From positions 620,001 to 684,000 of the forward strand of contig CAYOJW010000002.1 of the NCBI GenBank assembly GCA_964404445.1: 64,000 nucleotides of DNA. The letters are read 5' to 3'. This document shows positions 8,120-15,395 of the stretch, in pieces. The position numbers and the translations under genes are program-made. This DNA is from UBA2336 sp964404445 (GTDB lineage Bacteria > Bacteroidota > Bacteroidia > Cytophagales > Cyclobacteriaceae). Within the stretch, counting starts at the first letter, position 1. Each line of letters begins with the position of its first letter. The notes under the pieces were generated by a model. The model had not been told where the DNA came from, made no database searches, and saw nothing but the letters and a program-made list of their open reading frames with translations.

Positions 8120-8734
8120 TAACCACATAGTAACATAGTCTATGACAACTAAAAAATATCTTGACGACCTCACGTATGCGATAATTGGAAGTGCAATTGA
8201 TGTTCACAAAGCAATGGGCAGGGGGCTACTCGAAAGTGTTTATCAGCAATGCCTGAAAGAGGAGTTATTACATAGGAAAATAAATTTTCTCACAGAGATG
8301 AAAGTTCCTGTCGAGTACAAAGGAAAGCCATTAGCTATTGATTTCAGGTGCGATTTATTTGTGGAACAGTGTATTGTTGTAGAACTAAAGTCAGTGCAGG
8401 AAATCACTCCTGTTTTTGAAGCACAACTTCTTACCTACATGAAACTATTGAAATGTCCGAAGGGCATTCTGATCAATTTCAACTGTTCAAATATTTTCCA
8501 CGAAGGGCAAAGAACTTTTGTTAATGAGTATTTCAAGTTATTGCCTGATCAATAATGAAAGTCATATATCTTTACCTAACGAATCATGCAGTAACAGCAC
8601 CTCCGCTATTGTGATTTTTGCCTGCAAAACTATGACCGCCTGTTCGTTTCTCCGGCAAAACTTAGATATTGCACGAATATCAACCTCTAATAACGTAGTT
8701 AATGTAACTATGTAACTATGTAACTATGTGGTTA
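8120..8734 (+). mobile_element. Putative mobile element with terminal inverted repeats carrying a GxxExxY gene
   Basis: The left end TAACCACATAGTAACATAG (8120-8138) is matched by CTATGTAACTATGTGGTTA (8716-8734), an 18/19 inverted repeat. The ORF starts 3 bp inside the left repeat. The non-coding 3' part has a block at 8604-8634 (CGCTATTGTGATTTTTGCC and onward) also present in the ORF-less elements at 9721-9976 and 41512-41719. The right end has three tandem TAACTATG units. No transposase or tRNA is seen. Mobility is inferred from the repeats only. Confidence 0.6.
8142..8555 (+). CDS. GxxExxY family protein (PD-(D/E)xK nuclease-like)
   Basis: 137 residues, the usual size for the family. The name-giving motif is G28-LL-E31-SV-Y34. 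The rest has a PD-(D/E)xK-like pattern: D67/D71 in AIDFRCDL and E81-L-K83 in VVELKSV, with the conserved EYKGKPL before it. The family is widespread and often multi-copy; I know of no proven function, but the residues are those of a metal-dependent nuclease. It lies alone between asnB and the copper module, enclosed by inverted repeats whose relatives occur elsewhere in the window, so it may be the protein that moves or maintains those repeats. Confidence 0.88.
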   Translation: MTTKKYLDDLTYAIIGSAIDVHKAMGRGLLESVYQQCLKEELLHRKINFLTEMKVPVEYKGKPLAIDFRCDLFVEQCIVVELKSVQEITPVFEAQLLTYMKLLKCPKGILINFNCSNIFHEGQRTFVNEYFKLLPDQ

Positions 8735-8802
8735 AATATGGTTTAGGCATTATCTGTACATAACTTCAAAAAAACAGTAGACTTGTTCAATAATAACTCA
8801 CT

Positions 8803-9153
8803 ATGAAAAACCTACTCCGCCTCGAAGAAGTCGCCATGTTTGGGCTTGCGTTATACCTCCATTCATTATTACCCTACGCTGGCTGGGTGTTTTGGGCATG
8901 GTTGCTCGCACCCGATGTAAGCATGATCGGTTACGCCATCAATACAAAAGTTGGGGCAATCCTGTACAACATCGTTCACCATAAAGCATTAGCCGTAATG
9001 TGTTATGTGGCCGGTTCTTTTTTGGCAATACCTGAACTCATGCTGGCCGGAGTGGTGTTATTTGCACACAGCTCGATGGATCGCGTGTTCGGTTACGGAC
9101 TTAAATATGCCGATGATTTTAAGAATACTCACCTCGGCTGGATAGGGAAATGA
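8803..9153 (+). CDS. DUF4260 family small membrane protein
   Basis: 116 residues with about four hydrophobic segments. The signature APDVSMIGYAINTKVGAILYN matches DUF4260, and HSSMDRVFGYGLKY near the end is also typical. The family is functionally uncharacterised. It overlaps the following HMA-AraC regulator by 4 bp (ATGA), so the two are probably cotranscribed; a link to copper handling is suggested only by position. Confidence 0.8.
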   Translation: MKNLLRLEEVAMFGLALYLHSLLPYAGWVFWAWLLAPDVSMIGYAINTKVGAILYNIVHHKALAVMCYVAGSFLAIPELMLAGVVLFAHSSMDRVFGYGLKYADDFKNTHLGWIGK

Positions 9154-9713
9154 CAAAACTCTACATCAAAAACATGGTGTGCAACCGCTGTAAACTGGCG
9201 GTAAAAAACGAACTAAAAAAACACCGGTTAACGTATCGTTCGCTTGAATTGGGCGAGGTCGATCTTGTGGACACCCCTACCCCTCAGCAACTTAAAAAAT
9301 TTGATGAGGGTTTACGCGCACTCGGCTTTGAGCGGATTGAAGACAAACAAGCACGTATCGTTTCTAAAATCAAAAACACCGTGATTGATTTTGTTCGAAA
9401 CGAAAATCATTCGAAAAAAGAAAATCTTTCTTCGCTCGTCAGCAATTCACTGAACAAAGATTACGCTTCGCTAAGTGCATTGTTTTCGCAAGCCGAAGGC
9501 ATTACCATCGAACACTATGCCATCCTGCAAAAGATTGAGTACGTGAAAGAACTACTCGTGTACGATGAACTCTCGCTAAACGAAATCGCTTATCAACTGC
9601 ATTACAGTAGTGTACAACACCTGTCGGCACAATTCAAAAAAGTTACCGGATTAACGCCATCGGCTTTTAAGAAAAACATCAACCGCAGTCGTAAACCCCT
9701 CGACCGCATATAA
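9150..9713 (+). CDS. AraC-family regulator with N-terminal HMA-like metal-sensing domain
   Basis: 187 residues. The N-terminus (MTKLYIKNMVCNRCKLAVKN, CxxC at C11/C14) resembles a heavy-metal-associated domain lacking the usual GMTCxxC form, followed by a linker. The C-terminal half is an AraC-type helix-turn-helix (SLNEIAYQLHYSSVQHLSAQF, then KVTGLTPSAFKK). This architecture is found beside copper ATPase genes in Bacteroidota, and copA follows 343 bp downstream. The likely role is copper- or silver-responsive control of copA. The regulator is separated from copA by a repeat element, so they probably have separate promoters. Confidence 0.88.
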   Translation: MTKLYIKNMVCNRCKLAVKNELKKHRLTYRSLELGEVDLVDTPTPQQLKKFDEGLRALGFERIEDKQARIVSKIKNTVIDFVRNENHSKKENLSSLVSNSLNKDYASLSALFSQAEGITIEHYAILQKIEYVKELLVYDELSLNEIAYQLHYSSVQHLSAQFKKVTGLTPSAFKKNINRSRKPLDRI

Positions 9714-9720
9714 CTCCCCA

Positions 9721-9976
9721 TGAGTATCGTGTTTTCAACTTCCAAAAAAAATACAAGTTTCATACTTTTTTAACCACATAGGAACATTGCAACTGTTAGA
9801 CGACATTAGACATCATCGCTATTGTGATTTTGCTTGCAAACTACGGTTATCTATTTATTATTTCTGCAAAGCATAGTCCCGTCCCGATAACTATCGGGAT
9901 CGGGAATAGATAGCTTCCGCGTCTTGATAGTACCAACAAAACGCTATGTTCCTATGTGGTTAAAAGCTGATACTCA
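9721..9976 (+). mobile_element. ORF-less (MITE-like) relative of the GxxExxY element, between the HMA-AraC gene and copA
   Basis: This 343-bp gene gap is almost filled by the element. Outer ends ATGAGTATC (9720-9728) and GATACTCAT (9969-9977) are inverted, and an inner perfect 20-bp inverted repeat TTTTAACCACATAGGAACAT lies at 9768-9787 and 9946-9965. The inner part contains the block CGCTATTGTGATTTTGC (from 9817) and a CCCGATA-AC-TATCGGG hairpin. It carries no ORF. A reverse-oriented copy is at 41512-41719. Confidence 0.7.
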
Positions 9977-10003
9977 TATAACTCTTTCCTAAAATTATGT
10001 AAC

Positions 10004-10019
10004 ACCGGCACAAGCCGGT
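10004..10019. promoter_or_regulatory. Dyad ACCGGC-ACAA-GCCGGT upstream of copA
   Basis: A perfect 6-4-6 dyad lies 37 bp before the copA start and 5 bp upstream of TATCTTTA (10025-10032), a near-match to the -7 box TAnnTTTG. Its place between the expected -33 and -7 elements suits an operator for a metal-responsive regulator, such as the HMA-AraC protein upstream. It could also be a chance dyad. Confidence 0.4.
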
Positions 10020-10056
10020 ATTCGTATCTTTAACCCCGATTAATTAAGGATAAGGT

Positions 10057-12447
10057 ATGGAACGCACCTATAAAATAGCCGGCATGACGTGCAGTGGCTG
10101 CAAGTCGATTGTGGAAAAAGCCATTCAATCGGTTCACGGAGTTAACAATGCCACGGTAAATCTGGAGGAATCAGAAGTACACATTATCAGTGAAAACGAA
10201 ATAGCGGTAAGTGAACTTAAAAAAGCATTAGCCCCTCACCCACACTATCAGTTAATCGAACATGGCGAATTACCGCTTGCGCCATTGCCCAGTATCAAAC
10301 GCAGGCAACATACTCCTACATCCGGCAACGGGAAATACTATTGCCCTATGCTTTGCGAGGGCGATAAAAAATACGATGCCCCGGGCGATTGCCCCGTATG
10401 CGGAATGCCCTTGGTGCAGGAACAGACCATCAGTTTTAACAAACCCGAAGAAGAAGATACTACTTATAAAGCAACCGTAAAGAAATTCCGGATAGCTGTA
10501 TTGTTTACGCTGCCCATCTTTGTAATTGCGATGGGCGAAATGGTTGGCTTACACCTGAACCATATCGCCAGCGCCACAACGTGGGGATGGATACAATTTG
10601 CGTTATCGATACCGGTATTGTTTTACGCGTGTTTCGATTTTTTCAAACGCGGTTACCGTTCCATCGTACAATGGTCGCCCAATATGTGGACACTCATCAG
10701 TTTGGGTGCAGGTTCGGCCTATTTGTTTAGCGTTGTTGCGTTGTTGTTCCCCGATATATTTCCGCACCAGTTTAAAATGCACGGCACAGTGCATTTATAT
10801 TTTGAAGCGGCAACGGTTATCCTCACGTTAATTTTATTAGGACAAGTTTTAGAACTTCGCGCGCACCATCAAACCAATAGCGCAATTCGTGAATTGTTAA
10901 GCTTGGTTCCGCCCGAAGCCACGGTGCTTCACCACGGAAAAGAACACCGTGTACCCATCAAACAAATTAACGTTAACGACATCCTGCGAATAAAACCCGG
11001 TGAAAAAATTCCGGTTGACGGAATAGTTACAACAGGCTCAAGCGCCATTGATGAGTCGATGATTACCGGTGAGCCAATGCCCGTGAGCAAAACAACCGAT
11101 GATGCCGTAACGGCCGGAACTGTAAACACTACCGGAAGCTTTGAAATGCGCGCTACAAAAATCGGTGCCGATACATTGTTGGCACAAATTATTGAACTTG
11201 TTAACCAGGCAAGTCGTACCAAAGCGCCAATCCAAAACTTAGCCGATAAAATCTCAACCTATTTCGTTCCGGTTGTTGTGGCTATATCGGGCTTATCATT
11301 TATTGCGTGGGCAGTTTGGGGGCCTGAACCTGCATTGGTGTATGCGTTTGCTAATGCCGTAACTGTATTGATCATTGCGTGCCCGTGTGCGTTGGGGCTG
11401 GCAACGCCTATGGCCATTATGGTGGGCACAGGTCGCGGAGCCAAATTGGGCGTGTTGGTAAAAGAAGCTCGCGTGCTCGAAGAATTGGAAAAAGTAAACG
11501 TGTTGCTGATCGACAAAACCGGAACGTTAACCGAAGGCAAACCAGCGTTTCAGTCGGCTACATCACTAAACACTGCCTTCACCGAAAACGATGTGTTTGT
11601 ATATGCCGCTTCTGCGGAAGCAAACAGCGAACACCCGTTGGCACACGCCTTGGTGCATTACGCAAAAGAGAATAATGTTTCGTTATATCCGGCCAGTCAG
11701 TTTCAATCCGTAACCGGAAAAGGCATTACCGCTTCAGTCAATACCAAACAAGTAAGCGTAGGAAATCTCGGTTTTATTCAGGGCTTGAACGTATCGCCCG
11801 ATACCACTACACTTCAAACCATCCAACAAAAACAACAACAGGGCGAAACCGTAGTGTATGTAATGATTGATGGTTTGTTAGCCGGATATGTTAGCGTGGC
11901 CGATACCATAAAACCGAACGCCATCGACATGGTGAAGCAACTGCAACAACAAGGTTTAAAACTTATTATGCTCACAGGCGACAATGCCAACACGGCACAA
12001 AGCATTGCCCGCACATTAGGACTTGACGATTTTAAAGCCGATCAGTTGCCACACGATAAACTTGATGTTGTGAAGCAACTCCAGCAAGAAGGCAACATCG
12101 TGGCGATGGCAGGCGATGGCATTAACGACTCACCCGCATTAGCGCAGGCTAACGTAGGCATTGCGATGGGCACCGGCACCGATGCGGCCATACAAAGCGC
12201 AGGCATTACGTTGGTGAAGGGCGACTTATCCGGGATTTTGCGAGCCAAAAAACTGAGCCACGATGTTATGCGCAACATCCGGCAGAATTTATTCTTTGCG
12301 TTTGTTTACAACGCTATTGGTGTACCCATTGCAGCCGGGTTGTTGTTTCCGTTTTTCGGATTACTCCTCAGCCCTATGTTAGCCGCGTTGGCCATGAGTT
12401 TAAGTTCGGTTTCAGTGATTGGGAATAGTTTGAGGTTGAGACGCTAA
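10057..12447 (+). CDS. copA: Copper-exporting P1B-type ATPase
   Basis: 796 residues. Order of domains: HMA domain with GMTCSGC (Cys12, Cys15), a heavy-metal-binding YHS-like motif (YYCPML...CPVCGMPL), eight predicted membrane segments, the CPC ion channel motif (C442-P-C444), the phosphorylation loop DKTGTLT (Asp486) and the hinge GDGINDSPALA. CPC plus the two metal-binding domains points to Cu(I) or Ag(I) export. ATG is preceded by a purine-rich AAGGATAAGG. The AraC-type metal regulator upstream supports copper homeostasis. Confidence 0.96.
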   Translation: MERTYKIAGMTCSGCKSIVEKAIQSVHGVNNATVNLEESEVHIISENEIAVSELKKALAPHPHYQLIEHGELPLAPLPSIKRRQHTPTSGNGKYYCPMLCEGDKKYDAPGDCPVCGMPLVQEQTISFNKPEEEDTTYKATVKKFRIAVLFTLPIFVIAMGEMVGLHLNHIASATTWGWIQFALSIPVLFYACFDFFKRGYRSIVQWSPNMWTLISLGAGSAYLFSVVALLFPDIFPHQFKMHGTVHLYFEAATVILTLILLGQVLELRAHHQTNSAIRELLSLVPPEATVLHHGKEHRVPIKQINVNDILRIKPGEKIPVDGIVTTGSSAIDESMITGEPMPVSKTTDDAVTAGTVNTTGSFEMRATKIGADTLLAQIIELVNQASRTKAPIQNLADKISTYFVPVVVAISGLSFIAWAVWGPEPALVYAFANAVTVLIIACPCALGLATPMAIMVGTGRGAKLGVLVKEARVLEELEKVNVLLIDKTGTLTEGKPAFQSATSLNTAFTENDVFVYAASAEANSEHPLAHALVHYAKENNVSLYPASQFQSVTGKGITASVNTKQVSVGNLGFIQGLNVSPDTTTLQTIQQKQQQGETVVYVMIDGLLAGYVSVADTIKPNAIDMVKQLQQQGLKLIMLTGDNANTAQSIARTLGLDDFKADQLPHDKLDVVKQLQQEGNIVAMAGDGINDSPALAQANVGIAMGTGTDAAIQSAGITLVKGDLSGILRAKKLSHDVMRNIRQNLFFAFVYNAIGVPIAAGLLFPFFGLLLSPMLAALAMSLSSVSVIGNSLRLRR

Positions 12448-12552
12448 GGTAATTTTCAATTAAAAAACTGGTATATTTAAAAAATGTAATAACTATATTC
12501 GAGTGTTGATGGCAATGCAGCCTCGGACAAATTGGATCACTTAGAGAGAGGA

Positions 12553-13038
12553 ATGAAAAATCTAATCTTAATTATGACTCTTGTGACAATCATGACTGGT
12601 TGTCAATATGACCCATATGCCGACAAATACACAGTTGTTGAACCGACTGACAATGACGTAATAGGGACGTATGAGTACGACTTTCAAACAGTTGACCATT
12701 CGGTAGACAAAGAAAAATTAAAGAGAAGTGGGGCGACCATTACAATTAACGAAGACAAGACATATAAGATTGAAAAACTACCTTATTTCAAAGAAGTCGG
12801 AGTATTGACATATAAGTTTGACAAGCAAATCTCTATTTCTGGTACGTGGACAATTCAGGAAATTGGAGCGGTGGACTTTGGTAATGGAAATATCAAAAAA
12901 CATTGGGGACTAATACTTGAATCAGCACCAGACGAATTAAAGTACGCTGGACTAATGGGGACTGAAAAACCGAACGGGATAATTTTTGGATTTGGCGATC
13001 CCGACTCTGGAGAAGTAATGACATTAAACAAAAAGTGA
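12553..13038 (+). CDS. Hypothetical lipoprotein
   Basis: Not recognised. The ATG at 12553 follows AGAGAGAGGA and opens a lipoprotein signal with lipobox MTGC; the upstream in-frame ATG at 12532 would precede the signal and is less likely. The mature 144 residues contain TDNDVIGTYEYDFQ and SISGTWTIQE, a pattern of small beta-barrel lipocalin-like or META-like lipoproteins, but no family is certain. The gene is visibly more A-rich than copA and is bordered by unusual dyads, which suggests recent acquisition. Confidence 0.7.
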   Translation: MKNLILIMTLVTIMTGCQYDPYADKYTVVEPTDNDVIGTYEYDFQTVDHSVDKEKLKRSGATITINEDKTYKIEKLPYFKEVGVLTYKFDKQISISGTWTIQEIGAVDFGNGNIKKHWGLILESAPDELKYAGLMGTEKPNGIIFGFGDPDSGEVMTLNKK

Positions 13039-13041
13039 GGG

Positions 13042-13091
13042 CAGACTGTACAGCTACCAACAATGTGTTTAGACCATTGTGTGTCGGTCTG
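13042..13091. repeat. Imperfect dyad downstream of the A-rich lipoprotein gene
   Basis: Outer arms CAGAC (13042-13046) and GTCTG (13087-13091) enclose inner arms ACAATG (13060-13065) and CATTGT (13075-13080). The long imperfect dyad directly after a gene of atypical composition resembles a cassette-end or recombination site, but it could equally be the transcription end of the lipoprotein gene. Confidence 0.35.
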
Positions 13092-13118
13092 ACGTTTATT
13101 ATTTTTAACACCACACTG

Positions 13119-14054
13119 TTACTTCAGCCTCCTCAACTCGGCCTCCGCAGCAATAAACCCAAAAGCCGAAAAGTTTTCCCCATTTACTACTTGTGTAAAA
13201 ATTTCTTTTGCACGAACGGTATCACCTTGTGTTAAATACCAGTTGCCCACACCGTAACCCTGCGTGGCTAAGGCAAGATCAATATCGGTATTTTCGGTAC
13301 TTACTTTCAGCAGGTCATCGGCTGGCAGCAAGCCCTTGTACATCTGCAAGCGTAAATAATATGAGTCGTTCTCGATGATGTTCATGCTGTCGGGTGAAAT
13401 ACGGCTTAAAACTTTTTGCGCTTCATCTTTCATACCTAATTTTTGGTACGTCATGTACAGCCAGTCGGCCGTGGCGCAGATAAGATCATCGTTGTTCGAT
13501 ACCAGCATACATTGTTCGTATGCTTTCGAGGCGCTCTCAAAATCGCCCTGTAAATAATGTGCAAGCCCTAAATGATACCACACATTAAACTGCGTAGTGG
13601 ATAAGGGTATGTTCAGTTTATTCGGAATACCATCGGGTTCAATTTCTAATGGCTGGCGCGGCATAAGGGCTGCCGCCTGTTGAAAATCGGCTGTTGCTTT
13701 GGCAAACTCACGCACCGTAATGTAGCGATGCCCGCGATGGCGGAACAACTTGTATGAATCAGGGAATTTTTCAATACCATCGCTAAACGTTTTAATAGCT
13801 GTTGAATACTGGTACAAATATGCCTGCCTGCGACCAAGCCAAATGTAGTTTCCTTCAGTAGCATTTGTTTCAAAATTTTTCTGCGCCACCATCAGGTTAC
13901 TATCAAGGCGGGCTTTTGTTACCTCACTGAAATCGGGCGTGAAGAACGTGCGGCCATCAAGACCGGTGAGAACGGGAACAGGCTCTGATTTTTTTTCGGG
14001 AGTGGAGCAGGCAAATGCCAGTATTGCAATAATTAAAGGAAAGTATTTGAGCAT
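13119..14054 (-). CDS. TPR-repeat lipoprotein
   Basis: The start at 14054 opens MLKYFPLIIAILAFAC, a lipoprotein signal with lipobox AFAC; an upstream ATG at 14114 would put the signal inside the protein. The mature protein has several tetratricopeptide-like units, for example AIKTFSDGIEKFPDSYKLFRHRGH and FESASKAYEQCMLVSNND. TPR lipoproteins act as protein-interaction scaffolds in the periplasm or outer membrane; the partner is not evident. The fragment LDGRTFFTPDFS follows the signal. It is convergent with the lipoprotein gene to its left and divergent from the ATPase. Confidence 0.82.
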   Translation of the reverse strand: MLKYFPLIIAILAFACSTPEKKSEPVPVLTGLDGRTFFTPDFSEVTKARLDSNLMVAQKNFETNATEGNYIWLGRRQAYLYQYSTAIKTFSDGIEKFPDSYKLFRHRGHRYITVREFAKATADFQQAAALMPRQPLEIEPDGIPNKLNIPLSTTQFNVWYHLGLAHYLQGDFESASKAYEQCMLVSNNDDLICATADWLYMTYQKLGMKDEAQKVLSRISPDSMNIIENDSYYLRLQMYKGLLPADDLLKVSTENTDIDLALATQGYGVGNWYLTQGDTVRAKEIFTQVVNGENFSAFGFIAAEAELRRLK

Positions 14055-14141
14055 GACAATTGGGTTAATTTCTTGCTGTTTCAAGCCCAATATAGCGATT
14101 CGGCTGTAAAGCATAACCGGTATCCGTCTATAATCTCATCC

Positions 14142-14205
14142 AATTTCCGTCAATAAACTGACGGAATTTATATAATTTCCGTCAACAAACTGACGGAATT
14201 TATAT
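14142..14205. promoter_or_regulatory. Tandem 32-bp repeat with internal dyads, candidate operator of the ATPase gene
   Basis: Two adjacent 32-bp units (14142-14173, 14174-14205) differ at one base. Each holds the dyad TTCCGTCA-N6-TGACGGAA. The second ends 11 bp before the ATPase start codon, in the position of the core promoter or 5' leader. Two in-phase copies of one dyad (period about three helical turns) suggest cooperative binding of a dimeric regulator. Confidence 0.6.
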
Positions 14206-14216
14206 ACATTTACAGC

Positions 14217-15365
14217 ATGAAAGAACTGCCCAGAATTATACTTCCCGGCTTGCTGAAAGCCCTTGAACCTCAAAAGGTAGTAGTGCTTTTGGGCGCACGC
14301 AGAACTGGAAAAACACGCCTGATAAATCAGGTTACCACAAGCCTGAACAACCACAAATGCTTGTTGCTGAATGGAGAAGATATTGTAGTACAGGAACAAC
14401 TCGCACGCAGAAGTGTAGCACATTACCGGGCACTTACCGAGGGCATTGATCTATTAATAATTGACGAAGCGCAAAAAATACCTGACGTAGGTATGGTGCT
14501 GAAATTAATGGTTGACGAAATCAAAGGGATGAAGATATTAGTTACAGGTTCATCGATGTTTGATTTAAAAAACAAATTGGGAGAGCCGCTAACCGGCAGA
14601 AAAAAAGATTTTATGCTTTTCCCGCTATCACAATTAGAATACGCCCAGTTGGAGGATACCCTGACTCGACACGGTAACCTCGAAGATAAACTTATCTACG
14701 GCTGCTATCCTGAACTGTTGCAACTAAAAACCGCACGGCAAAAACGTGATTACCTGCGCGACTTAGTAAGCGCTTACCTCTATAAAGACATACTCGCGCT
14801 TGAAAATTTAAGAAATGCCGATAAACTGGCCGACTTGCTTAAACTCATTGCGTGGCAAACAGGACATGAAGTATCATTGGAAGAGTTAGGGCGAAAACTA
14901 CAAATGAGCAAAAACACGGTAGAGCGTTACCTCGATTTATTGGCCAAAGTATTTATACTGTTTAAAGTACAGGGCTTTAGCCGAAACCTGCGCAAAGAAA
15001 TTGTGAAGACCAAACGTTGGTACTTTTACGACAATGGCATACGCAACGCCATCATATCCAATCTTCAACCGATCACCCAACGAAACGATGTGGGGGCATT
15101 GTGGGAAAACTACCTTGCCGCTGAACGGTTAAAAGTGCAACACTATAAAAATTTCCATGCAAACAATTACTTCTGGCGCACTCACGATCGGCAGGAAATA
15201 GATTGGGTGGAAGAACGTGAAGGGAAACTATTTGCCTACGAATTCAAATTCTCTGAACCCGGCAAAAAAGTAAATGCTCCTATAGCCTGGCGCGAAGCAT
15301 ACCCGGATTCAAAATTCAAGGTTATTCATAAAAACAATATGGAAGAATTTGTGCTGAAGAAATAA
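14217..15365 (+). CDS. AAA+ ATPase of the AAA_14 / DUF4143 family
   Basis: 382 residues. The N-terminal AAA_14 domain shows Walker A LLGARRTGKT and Walker B LLIIDEAQKIP, with a sensor-like LVTGSSMFDL. A middle helical part (SLEELGRKLQMSKNTVERYLDLL) looks like a winged helix, and the C-terminal DUF4143 part ends in a restriction-fold-like strand pair (QEIDWVEE...FAYEFKFS). The function of this common, multi-copy family is not settled. The repeated dyad directly upstream suggests tight, possibly autogenous control. Confidence 0.88.
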   Translation: MKELPRIILPGLLKALEPQKVVVLLGARRTGKTRLINQVTTSLNNHKCLLLNGEDIVVQEQLARRSVAHYRALTEGIDLLIIDEAQKIPDVGMVLKLMVDEIKGMKILVTGSSMFDLKNKLGEPLTGRKKDFMLFPLSQLEYAQLEDTLTRHGNLEDKLIYGCYPELLQLKTARQKRDYLRDLVSAYLYKDILALENLRNADKLADLLKLIAWQTGHEVSLEELGRKLQMSKNTVERYLDLLAKVFILFKVQGFSRNLRKEIVKTKRWYFYDNGIRNAIISNLQPITQRNDVGALWENYLAAERLKVQHYKNFHANNYFWRTHDRQEIDWVEEREGKLFAYEFKFSEPGKKVNAPIAWREAYPDSKFKVIHKNNMEEFVLKK

Positions 15366-15395
15366 TACGCAAGTTCAGCAACACAAAAGGCCGAT

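Noticed and set aside
8518..8715. Small 65-codon frame overlapping the end of the GxxExxY gene
   Set aside because: It covers the non-coding tail shared with ORF-less elements and has no signal, domain or good start.
14142..14205. Two adjacent 32-bp repeats could be read as a tiny CRISPR array
   Set aside because: The repeats abut without a spacer, contain dyads, and lie in a promoter; no cas genes are near.
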